A stretch of 64,000 nt of DNA from an uncultured Pelagibacteraceae bacterium (GCA_902521615.1 CABYSJ010000001.1:1-64000), one strand, 5' to 3'; positions 1 through 8,181 are shown, counted from the stretch's first letter. A program made the numbers and translations. Notes: generated from the sequence alone by a model not told the origin.

Positions 1-2
1 TT

Positions 3-158
3 AATAAAGCTAGAATCATTCAAAAAGCTTCTAAAACAACTGGAATTAAAATAACTAAAATTGGTAAAATTGTATCTGGTAAAGATAGATCTTTGATATT
101 CGATGAAAAAGGCAAGCAAATACGAGCTAAATCCAAAGGTTATATTCATCGGTTTTAG
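3..158 (+). CDS. thiL: Thiamine-monophosphate kinase, C-terminal end (partial)
   Basis: Only the last 51 codons lie in the window; the gene begins upstream. The visible peptide, with ITKIGKIVSG near its middle and GYIHRF at its end, follows the usual ThiL C-terminus (x-RIG-x-V-x-G, then a basic stretch and GYxHF). ThiL phosphorylates thiamine monophosphate to the active cofactor thiamine pyrophosphate in the cytoplasm. Its position immediately before hppA matches the common alphaproteobacterial nusB-thiL-hppA order. The assignment rests on this short tail plus synteny, so it is good but not certain. Confidence 0.78.
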   Translation, partial: NKARIIQKASKTTGIKITKIGKIVSGKDRSLIFDEKGKQIRAKSKGYIHRF

Positions 159-168
159 AAGTTAATCG

Positions 169-196
169 TTGTCTTTTCTATCTTTTTTTGTATTGT
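169..196 (+). promoter_or_regulatory. Possible hppA promoter
   Basis: A -35-like TTGTCT and a -10-like TATTGT are separated by 16 bases in the 78-base gap between thiL and hppA. A transcript would start near 203, about 34 bases before the hppA start codon. This is pattern matching in AT-rich DNA only. Confidence 0.35.
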
Positions 197-236
197 GCGG
201 GCTTAAAAATTTAACAACCAACAACTTAAGGTTAAT

Positions 237-2342
237 ATGAGCGGAACAGTCGAAGCAATACTACTATATACAATTGGAGCTGGTTTATTATCTATCGTTT
301 ATGGATTTTTAACTGGTAAAAATATTCTTAATTCAAGTGCAGGAAATAAAAAAATGCAAGATATTGCATCTGCAATTCAAATTGGTGCAAAAGCGTATTT
401 AGCAAGACAATATAAAACTATTGCTATTGTTGGTGCTGTAGTTTTAGTTATCGTAAGTATTGCATTTAGTCCACTAGTAGGTCTTGGTTATTTAATAGGT
501 GCTGCTTTATCAGGTATTGCGGGTTATGTAGGAATGTTAGTTTCCGTAGAAGCTAACGTAAGAACTGCAGAAGCGTCTAGAAGAGGTTTAGCTCAAGGTC
601 TTTCAGTTGCTTTTAAATCTGGTGCTGTAACTGGAATGTTGGTTGCTGGTTTGGCTTTATTAGCTATAGCTGTTTATTATTATATATTATTGAAATCTAA
701 TGTTGAAGAAAGAGAAATAGTTAATGCATTAGTTGCATTAGGTTTTGGTGCTTCTCTAATTTCTATTTTTGCAAGATTAGGTGGTGGAATTTTTACGAAA
801 GGTGCAGACGTAGGAGCTGACTTAGTTGGAAAAGTTGAAGCTGGAATTCCAGAGGATGATCCTAGAAACCCTGCAGTGATAGCAGATAATGTTGGTGACA
901 ACGTAGGAGATTGTGCTGGTATGGCTGCTGATTTGTTTGAAACATATGCTGTTACAATTGTTGCAACAATGGTTTTATCCTCAATTTTCTTTGTGGGAGA
1001 TCTAAATATGATGATTTACCCTCTATCAATTGGTGCTGCATGCTTATTAACTTCTATTATTGGAACATTTTTCGTTAAACTTGGAAAAAGTAATAACGTT
1101 ATGAATGCTTTGTACAAAGGATTTGTTGTTTCTGCAGTAGCATCTTTAGTAATACTATGGCCTGTTACAGATCATGTAATTGGTTTTACAAATGAGTACA
1201 CAATAAATGATAAGACATTTAATGGAATGGATCTGTATTATTGTGGTGTGATAGGTTTAGTTATTACTGGATTATTAATTTGGATTACTGAATACTATAC
1301 AGGAACAAGTTATAGACCAGTTAAATCTGTTGCCTTATCATCAACAACTGGTCATGGTACTAATGTTATTCAAGGGCTAGCAGTATCTATGGAAGCAACT
1401 GCTATTCCAGCATTAATAATAGTTGCAGGTATTCTTATTACGAATTCTATTGCTGGACTTTTTGGTATTGCTATTGCAGTAACTACTATGCTTGCTTTAG
1501 CTGGTATGGTTGTTGCTTTAGACGCATATGGGCCAGTTACTGATAATGCTGGCGGAATTGCTGAAATGTCTAATCTTGATAAAAAAGTAAGAAAAACAAC
1601 TGATGCATTAGACGCTGTAGGTAATACAACAAAAGCTGTTACAAAAGGTTATGCAATTGGTTCTGCTGGTTTAGGTGCTTTAGTATTATTCGCAGCATAT
1701 ACAGAAGATATCAAACATTTTTCAAAAGAAGCTGGATCAGCATTAGAGGGAATTGTAGTAACTTTTGATTTATCTAACCCTTATGTGGTTGTTGGTTTAT
1801 TAATTGGTGGAATGTTGCCTTATCTTTTTGGTTCAATGGGAATGCAAGCTGTTGGAAGAGCAGGTGGTGCAGTTGTAGTTGAAGTGAGAAGACAATTTAA
1901 AAAATTTCCAGGTATAATGAAAAGAAAACAAAAACCGGACTACGCTAAGTTGGTAGATTTACTTACTGTCGCTGCAATTAAGGAAATGATTATTCCATCT
2001 TTGTTACCAGTTTTATCACCTGTGGTACTATATTTTATAATTTTATCTATTGGTGGCCAAGTAGCAGCCTTAGCTGCAGTTGGTGCAATGTTACTTGGTG
2101 TTATTATCACCGGTTTATTTGTTGCAGTATCAATGACAGCAGGGGGTGGTGCATGGGATAATGCAAAAAAATATATTGAAGATGGAAATCACGGTGGAAA
2201 AGGTTCTGAAGCTCATAAAGCTGCAGTTACTGGAGATACAGTTGGTGATCCTTATAAAGATACAGCTGGTCCTGCAGTAAACCCAATGATCAAAATAACT
2301 AATATCGTGGCTTTACTTTTATTAGCTGTTATCGCTGCCTAA
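237..2342 (+). CDS. hppA: Proton-translocating pyrophosphatase (K+-independent type)
   Basis: Membrane-bound pyrophosphatase of 701 residues with many transmembrane helices. It couples hydrolysis of inorganic pyrophosphate to cation pumping across the inner membrane, saving energy otherwise lost from biosynthetic pyrophosphate. Signature motifs are clear: [11 protein letters not shown] at about 191-201 and the acidic DNVGDNVGD segment at about 217-225. In [10 protein letters not shown] (about 462-471) Lys466 and Thr469 occupy the positions that separate K+-independent, proton-pumping enzymes (Lys/Thr) from K+-dependent ones (Ala/Gly). Length is normal for the family. The last 14 bases overlap the end of the convergent bamE gene, and a terminator-like hairpin follows inside bamE. 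Confidence 0.97.
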   Translation: MSGTVEAILLYTIGAGLLSIVYGFLTGKNILNSSAGNKKMQDIASAIQIGAKAYLARQYKTIAIVGAVVLVIVSIAFSPLVGLGYLIGAALSGIAGYVGMLVSVEANVRTAEASRRGLAQGLSVAFKSGAVTGMLVAGLALLAIAVYYYILLKSNVEEREIVNALVALGFGASLISIFARLGGGIFTKGADVGADLVGKVEAGIPEDDPRNPAVIADNVGDNVGDCAGMAADLFETYAVTIVATMVLSSIFFVGDLNMMIYPLSIGAACLLTSIIGTFFVKLGKSNNVMNALYKGFVVSAVASLVILWPVTDHVIGFTNEYTINDKTFNGMDLYYCGVIGLVITGLLIWITEYYTGTSYRPVKSVALSSTTGHGTNVIQGLAVSMEATAIPALIIVAGILITNSIAGLFGIAIAVTTMLALAGMVVALDAYGPVTDNAGGIAEMSNLDKKVRKTTDALDAVGNTTKAVTKGYAIGSAGLGALVLFAAYTEDIKHFSKEAGSALEGIVVTFDLSNPYVVVGLLIGGMLPYLFGSMGMQAVGRAGGAVVVEVRRQFKKFPGIMKRKQKPDYAKLVDLLTVAAIKEMIIPSLLPVLSPVVLYFIILSIGGQVAALAAVGAMLLGVIITGLFVAVSMTAGGGAWDNAKKYIEDGNHGGKGSEAHKAAVTGDTVGDPYKDTAGPAVNPMIKITNIVALLLLAVIAA

Positions 2343-2814
2343 TTTCTTCACGCTTTTTGGCCCTCTGACCAAGAGGGTCATCAATTTTTTGCCTCATGCT
2401 AGACATAAAATCATAAATAAATGAATTTCTTTCAAAGCCTGTTTGTGTTGTAGCTTCTGAAATTTTTATATTTTCCATATCATTAATATTATAAAATTCT
2501 TTTTTTTTAAGTATTCCATAATTATCTATTTCAAGAACTAAAATATCATTTTTAAAAATTTTCATTTGTCCTAAATTACCCAATTTTGATTGTGTTTGTT
2601 TACGTTCAATAAAAATCCACAAGTCATTATCAAACTTACTAGTTGTTGATGGATTCCCAAGAATGTTTGTAATATCATTTTTGTTTGTTTTATTTATTAT
2701 TAGTAACTTTTGTTTTTTTTCTAAAGAAGGAACACCATGATGCTTAACCACTGGTTTAAGTGAGCAATTTGAAGCTATTAAATAAATTAAAATTATATAT
2801 AATATTTTATACAT
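2329..2814 (-). CDS. bamE: Outer membrane assembly lipoprotein BamE (SmpA/OmlA family)
   Basis: A lipoprotein of 161 residues. The N-terminal hydrophobic signal ends in a lipobox (LIASNC, Cys17), followed by a BamE domain: helical start, GNPSTTSKF, then DLWIFIERK, corresponding to the family's G-x-P pattern and W-Y-Y-type strand. BamE is an accessory subunit of the BAM complex that inserts beta-barrel proteins into the outer membrane. The C-terminal Arg/Lys-rich tail (from about residue 135) is longer than in gammaproteobacteria. Its start codon shares the palindrome CATG with the start of the divergent downstream gene, and its 3' end overlaps hppA. Confidence 0.85.
   Translation of the reverse strand: MYKILYIILIYLIASNCSLKPVVKHHGVPSLEKKQKLLIINKTNKNDITNILGNPSTTSKFDNDLWIFIERKQTQSKLGNLGQMKIFKNDILVLEIDNYGILKKKEFYNINDMENIKISEATTQTGFERNSFIYDFMSSMRQKIDDPLGQRAKKREEIRQR
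2359..2390 (+). terminator. Intrinsic terminator of hppA inside bamE
   Basis: GGCCCTCT and AGAGGGTC form an 8-bp stem (one G-U pair) around the loop GACCA, followed on the plus strand by ATCAATTTTTT. The hairpin begins 16 bases after the hppA stop codon and lies within the last codons of bamE, encoding its DPLGQRA segment. The T-run is on the plus strand only, so it should end hppA but not bamE transcripts. Confidence 0.7.
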
Positions 2815-3280
2815 GAGAGAAAATTATATTTATATTTATAACAATTTAATTAATTGCACTAGAAATAAAGATTTATATAAAAATCTCAATAGAGATGATA
2901 ATTTTTCAGATCGTTTAACTCTTTTTTTGCTTCACTTTGCCTTTTTTCTTAAAAATTTTAAAAACGAGGAAAATAAAGACATTTTACAAGATATTTATGA
3001 TTATAATTTTAGACAACTAGAGTTAAGCATAAGAGAAATTGGATACGGTGATCAATCTATTAATAAAAAAATGAAAGATTATATAAATTTATTTCATTCA
3101 ATGGTTTCCGAAATACATTTTTGGGATAATTTACAAAATCCTGAAAAAATCAAAAAAATATCAATGTTTTTAAGTGATTTTAAAAATACTGATGATTTGC
3201 TTATATATTTTAACAATTTTAATGACAATTTATCAAAAAAAACTTTGAATTTTTATTTAAAAAGTGTAAGTAACCCATAA
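2813..3280 (+). CDS. Ubiquinol-cytochrome c chaperone family protein (CBP3-like)
   Basis: A protein of 155 residues matching the Ubiq_cyt_C_chap family (mitochondrial Cbp3 homologues), which assists assembly of cytochrome b in the cytochrome bc1 complex. The key match is [17 protein letters not shown] near residues 74-90, equivalent to the family's RE-x-G-x-GD-x-x-x-x-K-x-MK motif, preceded by RLTLFLLH (family RFD-x-L-x-LH). The family protein usually sits between bamE and a DUF177/rpmF/plsX block in alphaproteobacteria, as here, though DUF177 is missing. No other in-frame ATG is plausible, so the start that shares CATG with bamE stands. The mRNA would be leaderless or carry a leader antisense to bamE. 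Confidence 0.8.
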   Translation: MRENYIYIYNNLINCTRNKDLYKNLNRDDNFSDRLTLFLLHFAFFLKNFKNEENKDILQDIYDYNFRQLELSIREIGYGDQSINKKMKDYINLFHSMVSEIHFWDNLQNPEKIKKISMFLSDFKNTDDLLIYFNNFNDNLSKKTLNFYLKSVSNP

Positions 3281-3282
3281 TT

Positions 3283-3465
3283 ATGGCAGTACCAAAACGT
3301 AAACAAACCCCTTCCAGAACTGGAATGAGAAGAGCTCAGACCATGAAATATTCAACTAAAAACATAGTTGAAGATAAAAAGTCTGGTGAATATAGGCTTT
3401 CTCATCATCTTGACCTTAAAACAGGCATTTATAAGGGAAGACAAGTTTTAGACCCAAAAGAATAG
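3283..3465 (+). CDS. rpmF: Large ribosomal subunit protein bL32
   Basis: Sixty residues beginning [18 protein letters not shown], the standard bL32 N-terminus (MAVPK-[RK]-K-x-S-x-S-RRGMRR). This small subunit sits near the peptidyl-transferase/exit region of the 50S particle. The zinc-binding cysteines found in some bL32 proteins are absent, as in most alphaproteobacteria. Two bases separate it from the preceding chaperone gene and 19 from plsX. The rpmF-plsX pairing is widely conserved and links ribosome and membrane lipid synthesis. Confidence 0.97.
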   Translation: MAVPKRKQTPSRTGMRRAQTMKYSTKNIVEDKKSGEYRLSHHLDLKTGIYKGRQVLDPKE

Positions 3466-3484
3466 TATATAATAATCTATTAAA

Positions 3485-4486
3485 ATGTCAGATTTGATAA
3501 AAATTGCAGTAGATGCAATGGGTGGCGATGGTTCACCAAAGAAAATATTAGATGGTATTATTTTAAATCATTCTAAAAATAAAAATAATTTTTTTAAAAT
3601 TTTTGGTGATAAAAACAAGATAGATCAATTAATCGAAGGAAAAATTCCTAAAGAATTTTTTGAAATTATCCACACAGAAAAAAAAATCGAAAGCACAGAT
3701 AGTCCTCTGGAAGGAGCCAAAAGAGGTAAGGATACAAGCATGTGGCTTGCTATTCAAAGTGTTAAGGATAAGGAAGCAGATATAGTAATATCGGCTGGTA
3801 ATACAGGCGCTTTATTAGTTGTTTCAAAATTAAATTTAAAAATGATTGAAAATATAGACAAACCTGCTTTGTCTGCATTATGGCCAAACAAAAAAGGAAT
3901 GAGTGTTGTATTAGATTTGGGGGCAAATATTGAGTGTAGCTCAAAAAATCTATTAGATTTTTCAATAATGGGTGCTTCTTTATACACCTCGCTCTATCCG
4001 AATGATAAACCAAACGTAGCATTATTAAATATCGGCTCAGAAGAATTAAAAGGAAATGAGACAATCAAAGAATCTTATCAATTATTAAATGAAAAAAAAT
4101 CAGATAATTATAACTTTGCAGGATATATCGAAGGCAATCATCTAATGGATGGTGATGTAAATGTAATAGTTTCAGATGGTTTTACAGGAAATGTTGCGTT
4201 AAAAACTGCAGAGGGTACAGCAAACTTTATAACAAGTGAATTGAAGAATGCTATGACAGGTACACTATTGGGTAAAATTTCATCGTTATTAAACATCTCA
4301 AACTTAAGGAAATTTAAGAAAAGACTAGATCCAAGATTGTACAACGGAGCTATATTTATTGGATTAGACTCTCCAGTTGTTAAAAGTCATGGAGGAACTG
4401 ACTATATAGGCTTTTCAAACTCACTAGATGTTTGCCATAGAATTGTAAAAGGTAATTTGATAGAAAAGATTAAGCAAAATATTTAA
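3485..4486 (+). CDS. plsX: Phosphate acyltransferase PlsX
   Basis: PlsX (333 residues) converts acyl-ACP and phosphate to acyl-phosphate, the acyl donor for PlsY in the first step of phospholipid synthesis. The N-terminus IAVDAMGGDGSP is diagnostic. Other family landmarks are ISAGNTGALL (about 98-107), LDLGANIEC (about 144-152) and VSDGFTGNVALKT (about 230-242). The normal family length is about 330-350. In many alphaproteobacteria fabH follows plsX, but here ihfA follows after one base, so fabH must be elsewhere or absent. Confidence 0.97.
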   Translation: MSDLIKIAVDAMGGDGSPKKILDGIILNHSKNKNNFFKIFGDKNKIDQLIEGKIPKEFFEIIHTEKKIESTDSPLEGAKRGKDTSMWLAIQSVKDKEADIVISAGNTGALLVVSKLNLKMIENIDKPALSALWPNKKGMSVVLDLGANIECSSKNLLDFSIMGASLYTSLYPNDKPNVALLNIGSEELKGNETIKESYQLLNEKKSDNYNFAGYIEGNHLMDGDVNVIVSDGFTGNVALKTAEGTANFITSELKNAMTGTLLGKISSLLNISNLRKFKKRLDPRLYNGAIFIGLDSPVVKSHGGTDYIGFSNSLDVCHRIVKGNLIEKIKQNI

Positions 4487-4487
4487 T

Positions 4488-4787
4488 ATGAGAATTAATT
4501 TAACTAAAAAAGACTTAGTTAATTTGGTTTATATGCAGCTTGGTTTCTCAAAACAAATATCTGAAAATTTAATTGAAGATTTTTTATTAACGATTGTATC
4601 CAATATTAAAAAGGAAAAAAAATTAAAATTATCTAAATTTGGCACTTTTTCTATAAGACAAAAAAAATCAAGGATTGGAAGAAATCCAAAGACAAAAGAA
4701 GCAAAAGTCATTTCAAGTAGAGATGTTGTTTTGTTTAAACCATCAAAAGAATTTAAAGAATATATTAATTTTAAGGATAATGAATAA
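4488..4787 (+). CDS. ihfA: Integration host factor alpha subunit (HU/IHF family)
   Basis: A 99-residue DNA-bending protein with the HU/IHF fold: N-terminal helices, LSKFGTFSIRQKKSRIGRNPKTKE containing the conserved FG-x-F and GRNP-x-T motifs at the tip of the DNA-intercalating arm (the proline of RNP), and a C-terminal FKPSKEFKEYIN. IHF bends DNA at specific sites in replication, recombination and transcription. The plsX-(fabH)-ihfA-merR context supports the alpha subunit rather than HU. It overlaps the start of the merR-like gene by 8 bases. Confidence 0.88.
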   Translation: MRINLTKKDLVNLVYMQLGFSKQISENLIEDFLLTIVSNIKKEKKLKLSKFGTFSIRQKKSRIGRNPKTKEAKVISSRDVVLFKPSKEFKEYINFKDNE

Positions 4788-5163
4788 ATTAGATAGTGCT
4801 TACAAAACTATTGGCGAAGTAGCTAAAATATTAAATCTTAAATCAAATGACAAAGGAGCTTTACCGACACATGTTATTAGATTTTGGGAGACTCAATTTA
4901 AACAAATTAAACCAAAAATATTAAATTCCAATAGAAGGTATTATGATGAGAAAACAATAAATCTTCTAAAAAAAGTTAAATTTTTACTTAAAGATCAAGG
5001 TATGACAATAAATGGTGTTAAAAAAATATTAAATAATGAAGCTTCTTTAAAGCTTGACGAAATTGCAGATAAATCTATAAGAACTGAAAATTTAAAAATT
5101 AAGTTAAAAAAAATTTCTGATAAATTAAAAGATTTAAAAAATGGCAAAAAAAACACACGTTAA
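4780..5163 (+). CDS. MerR-family transcriptional regulator
   Basis: I start this gene at ATG 4780 (MNKLDSAYKTIGEVAK), giving 127 residues; a longer reading frame runs back into ihfA but is not homologous. The N-terminal winged helix is typical of MerR: YKTIGEVAKILNL, then THVIRFWETQFKQIKPKI and SNRRYYDEKTINLLKKVKFLLKD-like sequence (about residues 8-75). The C-terminal part is a Lys-rich helical/coiled region for dimerisation, without recognisable metal-binding cysteines. The alphaproteobacterial plsX-ihfA-merR arrangement is common, but the regulated genes are unknown. Its end overlaps rpmG by 23 bases. Confidence 0.85.
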   Translation: MNKLDSAYKTIGEVAKILNLKSNDKGALPTHVIRFWETQFKQIKPKILNSNRRYYDEKTINLLKKVKFLLKDQGMTINGVKKILNNEASLKLDEIADKSIRTENLKIKLKKISDKLKDLKNGKKNTR

Positions 5164-5332
5164 AGTAAGAATGGTACCTGAGGCGAAACCAGATAGTCCT
5201 TACTTCTATTACGTCAAAAAACCTGCTGGAGGCGAGAAAGCTAAAATAAAACTTTCAGCAAAAAAATACAACCCAGATACAAGAAAACATGAAATGTTTG
5301 TGGAAAAAAAGCTTCCACCACATAGTAAATAA
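5141..5332 (+). CDS. rpmG: Large ribosomal subunit protein bL33
   Basis: A 63-residue protein beginning MAKKTHVKVRMVPEA and containing SPYFYYVKK and KKYNPDTRKHEMFVEKKLP, the bL33 core (FY-x-x-x-KN, then K-KYDP-x-x-RKH-x-x-x-KE-x-K). It is about eight residues longer than the usual alphaproteobacterial bL33, with a short C-terminal extension PPHSK and a small insertion around AKPDSP. The start lies inside the end of the merR-like gene, implying translational coupling. Confidence 0.9.
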   Translation: MAKKTHVKVRMVPEAKPDSPYFYYVKKPAGGEKAKIKLSAKKYNPDTRKHEMFVEKKLPPHSK

Positions 5333-5623
5333 TTACTTCTTTTTAAAGTTTCTTTTTTCGTAATCAATATAAGATAAAATCATATTTTTCCAAATACGAT
5401 TAGTGATTTTAGGATCAATCTTTAGTTTCTTAGATTTTAAGTGAATTTTTTTAAGTATAAAATTGATACGTTTTTTATCCACTATTTCTTTTTTAAATTC
5501 TTTAAGTTTTAAAACTTCTTTTACAAGATTTGTTCTAAATTTAATCAAGGATAACAACTTGTTATCTAACTTATCTAATTTAGATCTTATTATTTCTAAT
5601 TTTTTTTTGTTTTTAGGCGACAT
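5333..5623 (-). CDS. Chorismate mutase type II-like protein
   Basis: A 96-residue all-helical protein matching the AroQ fold: an N-terminal helix with IRSKLDKLDNKLLSLIKFR (Arg13, Arg30), KEVLKLK (Lys41), DKKRINFI, and a last helix NRIWKNMILSYIDYE. Chorismate mutase rearranges chorismate to prephenate for Phe and Tyr synthesis. The residue after the conserved Arg, normally Glu in AroQ (Glu52 in the E. coli enzyme), is Ile here, and the Gln88 equivalent appears to be Glu, as in yeast. Catalysis is therefore plausible but unproven. It is convergent with rpmG (stop codons adjacent) and divergent from ctaA across 43 bases. Confidence 0.72.
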   Translation of the reverse strand: MSPKNKKKLEIIRSKLDKLDNKLLSLIKFRTNLVKEVLKLKEFKKEIVDKKRINFILKKIHLKSKKLKIDPKITNRIWKNMILSYIDYEKRNFKKK

Positions 5624-5666
5624 TTAATTTATTGGTTTAATTAATAATTATTATATTTATCTATTT

Positions 5667-6692
5667 ATGTATAGTCAGAATTATTCTTTAAATTCTCAAT
5701 TAAAAATATGGATGATCACTTTATTATTGATGATCATGCTAATAATTTTAGTAGGGGGCTTAACTAGATTAACTGACTCTGGCCTGTCCATTACGACTTG
5801 GGAGCTTTTTGTTGGTACATTACCTCCATTAACAAGTGATAAATGGATAGAATATTTTGATCTTTATAAAACAATACCTGAATTTAAAGAGCAAAATTTC
5901 AATATGACTATAAATGAATTTAAAATAATTTTTTGGTGGGAATGGGTACATCGTCAATTGGGTAGATTAATTGGTCTAACCGTTCTTTTGCCAATGATTT
6001 ATTTTACAATTAAAAATGGTTTTTGGATTTTAAGAGAATATTCAATTATTTTTTTCTTAGTGTGTTTTCAAGGATTTATTGGATGGTACATGGTTTCAAG
6101 TGGTTTAGTAGATAGAGTTGATGTTAGTCATTATAGATTATCACTACATTTATTTATTGCTTTTATTATTTTATCTCTAGTTTTCTGGAAGTTTTTAAAA
6201 CTAACAAATATAAGAATTAATCAAATTAATATTAAATTAAACTTAATTAAATTATTTCTTTTATTATTATTTTTACAATTAATAATTGGAGCATTTGTGT
6301 CCGGGATGGATGCGGGAAAAATTTATAATACTTGGCCTTTAATGGGCTCATCATATTTCCCGGATGACAGTGTAATTAATGATTTGTTTAATCTTAAAGT
6401 ATTTGATGATCAATCACTTGTTCAATTTATTCATAGAAATTTAGCATATTTAATTGTCATATTTTATTTTTATATACTTTATTTTGTCTTAAAAAATGGA
6501 AATATAAATTTAAGAATTCCAATCTTCATTATTGGAATTTCTTTATTGTTTCAAATTGTTTTGGGAGTTCTTACAATTTTATCTGGAGTAAAAATGATTT
6601 ATGCATCTCTACACCAGATAAATTCTATTATAATAATACTTTCAACATTGTATTTTATTTATATTGTAAAATACAAAGGGTCTAATTATTAG
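5667..6692 (+). CDS. ctaA: Heme A synthase (COX15/CtaA)
   Basis: A membrane protein of 341 residues with about eight transmembrane segments. Heme A synthase oxidises the C8 methyl of heme O to a formyl group, giving heme A for cytochrome aa3 oxidase. Landmarks are LVGGLTRLTDSGLSITTWE near residues 28-46, EWVHRQLGRLIG (about 93-104) with a heme-ligand His, HYRLSLHL (about 155-162), GAFVSGMDAGKIYNTWPLM (about 208-226), QFIHRNLAYLI (about 252-262) and a final His in ASLHQ. The length and motifs fit the alphaproteobacterial/mitochondrial type, which lacks the Cys pair of Bacillus CtaA. Confidence 0.95.
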   Translation: MYSQNYSLNSQLKIWMITLLLMIMLIILVGGLTRLTDSGLSITTWELFVGTLPPLTSDKWIEYFDLYKTIPEFKEQNFNMTINEFKIIFWWEWVHRQLGRLIGLTVLLPMIYFTIKNGFWILREYSIIFFLVCFQGFIGWYMVSSGLVDRVDVSHYRLSLHLFIAFIILSLVFWKFLKLTNIRINQINIKLNLIKLFLLLLFLQLIIGAFVSGMDAGKIYNTWPLMGSSYFPDDSVINDLFNLKVFDDQSLVQFIHRNLAYLIVIFYFYILYFVLKNGNINLRIPIFIIGISLLFQIVLGVLTILSGVKMIYASLHQINSIIIILSTLYFIYIVKYKGSNY

Positions 6693-6720
6693 TTCCTATT
6701 TGTAGACATAAACACTCAAA

Positions 6721-8049
6721 TTAGCTTACAGCTTTTAAATTACCTTTTGAAGATTTATTCAATGCTTGATCAAGATCCTCAATAATATCATCGATATGTT
6801 CAATACCGATACAAAGTCTTACATAACTTTGTGTAACACCTGATGCAGCTAGTTCTTTCTCATTTAATTGACTATGAGTTGTACTTGCTGGATGAATTGC
6901 TAAACTTCTAGCATCACCAATATTAGCAACGTGATAGAACATCTTTAAAGACTCGATAAATTTTTTACCAGCTTCAATACCACCTTTAAGTTCGATACCA
7001 ATCATTGGTCCATTTCCACCTTGAAGATATTTTTTTGCTCTATCAGCTATAGGTTTATCATGTTCAGTAGAATAAATAACTTTTGTAACTTCTTTATGCT
7101 TTTTAAGAAAATCAACTACATATTCAGCATTAGCACAATGTTGTCTCATTCTTAAAGCAACTGTTTCAAGCCCTTGAATTATTGCAAAAGCATTATCTGG
7201 AGCCAGAGCTGATCCTAAATCTCTTAATAAACAAACTCTTGCCCTAACTGCAAATGGTACATTGGCACCAGTTAGTTCTGGTACAGCTTTTCCCCAAATT
7301 ACACCACCATAACTATTATCAGGTTCATTAAATAAAGGTTGTCTTTTAGGATCTGCGGTCCAATCAAAGTTACCACTATCAACTATACTTCCTGCAACTG
7401 CTGTACCATGTCCACCTATATATTTTGTAAGTGAATGAATTACTACTGCAGCCCCATGTTCAATCGGTCTGCATATTACTGGTGCAGCTGTGTTATCCAT
7501 TATTAGAGGAATGTTATATTTTCTTCCAATGTCAGAAACTTCCTTTATTGGAAACACCCTTAAATATGGATTTGGTAAGGTTTCACCGTAAAAAGCTCTA
7601 GTTTTATCATCTATTAACTTTTCAAAATTTTCAGGATTACTTGGATCTGCATATCTTATCTCTATCCCAAGTTTGCTAAGTGTATGTGTGAATAAAGATA
7701 CTGTACCACCATAAAGATCAGTTGAGCTTACTATATTATCACCAGCTTGAGCTACGTTTAATACAGCAAACGTTGATGCAGTTTGACCTGAGGATACAGT
7801 TACACATGATAGACCTCCTTCAAGAGCGGCAACTCTTTTTTCCAGGACATCATTTGTTGGGTTCATTATTCGAGTGTAGATGTTACCAAATTCTTTAAGA
7901 GCGAAAAGGTTAGCAGCGTGCTCTGTATTATTAAATTGGTATGATGTTGTTCTATAAATTGGAACAGCTACTGCGTTCGTCGCTGGATCACTCCTATAGT
8001 CACCACCATGAATGGCAATTGTTTCAGGGTTATTTCTTTTTTTAGTCAT
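6721..8049 (-). CDS. metY: O-acetylhomoserine sulfhydrylase (MetY)
   Basis: A PLP-dependent Cys/Met metabolism enzyme of 442 residues. The N-terminus ETIAIHGGDYRSDPATNAVAVPI, NIYTRIMNPTNDVLEKRVAALEGG and the PLP-lysine region VIHSLTKYIGGHG (Lys about 209) place it in the long O-acetylhomoserine aminocarboxypropyltransferase subgroup (about 430 residues). It joins sulfide to O-acetylhomoserine to form homocysteine, the direct sulfhydrylation route to methionine. The leader carries SAM-II and SAM-V riboswitches, so expression should fall when S-adenosylmethionine is high. It converges with ctaA. Confidence 0.95.
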   Translation of the reverse strand: MTKKRNNPETIAIHGGDYRSDPATNAVAVPIYRTTSYQFNNTEHAANLFALKEFGNIYTRIMNPTNDVLEKRVAALEGGLSCVTVSSGQTASTFAVLNVAQAGDNIVSSTDLYGGTVSLFTHTLSKLGIEIRYADPSNPENFEKLIDDKTRAFYGETLPNPYLRVFPIKEVSDIGRKYNIPLIMDNTAAPVICRPIEHGAAVVIHSLTKYIGGHGTAVAGSIVDSGNFDWTADPKRQPLFNEPDNSYGGVIWGKAVPELTGANVPFAVRARVCLLRDLGSALAPDNAFAIIQGLETVALRMRQHCANAEYVVDFLKKHKEVTKVIYSTEHDKPIADRAKKYLQGGNGPMIGIELKGGIEAGKKFIESLKMFYHVANIGDARSLAIHPASTTHSQLNEKELAASGVTQSYVRLCIGIEHIDDIIEDLDQALNKSSKGNLKAVS

Positions 8050-8053
8050 TTTA

Positions 8054-8110
8054 CTCCTTTTTTAGTGCTTCAACATTATGTTAGGCGCACAATACAGTTC
8101 AAATGCCTAC
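8054..8110 (-). promoter_or_regulatory. SAM-V riboswitch controlling metY translation
   Basis: Directly upstream of metY on the minus strand are TAGGC, TTTGAACTGTATTGTGC, GCCTA and AAGCACTAAAAAAGGAG. P1 pairs TAGGC with GCCTA, GTGC pairs with the downstream GCAC as a pseudoknot, and an AACAT/ATGTT mini-hairpin fills the connecting loop. The A-rich strand runs into the Shine-Dalgarno AAGGAG, 4 bases before ATG. This is the SAM-V arrangement, in which ligand binding hides the ribosome-binding site. Identification is by eye against the known consensus. Confidence 0.85.
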
Positions 8111-8134
8111 CGATTTTATTAATATTATGAAATT

Positions 8135-8181
8135 TCCTTTTTAGCAGTTATAAGCCCGCAATAGGATCAAATCGGCAACTG
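8135..8181 (-). promoter_or_regulatory. SAM-II riboswitch upstream of SAM-V
   Basis: The minus strand reads TTGCCGATTTGATCCTATTG, then CGGGCTTATAACT and GCTAAAAAGGA. This matches the SAM-II core: the GATTTGA-type L1 strand, ATTGC, and the GCTAAAAAGG tail forming the pseudoknot and the A-minor triplex, with GCC/GGC closing the stem. It precedes the SAM-V element by about 25 bases, so the metY leader carries two independent SAM sensors. No GC-rich terminator is visible between them, so how SAM-II acts is not evident. Confidence 0.85.

Noticed and set aside
190-236. TATTGTGCGGGCTTAAAAA before hppA resembles part of the SAM-II motif upstream of metY.
   Set aside because: The L1 strand (GATTTGA-type) and the GCTAAAAAGG pseudoknot strand are absent, and hppA is not a methionine gene; taken as coincidence.
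4675-4779. N-terminal extension of the merR-like frame running back into ihfA.
   Set aside because: The residues are the shifted frame of the IHF coding sequence; the MerR domain begins just after ATG 4780.
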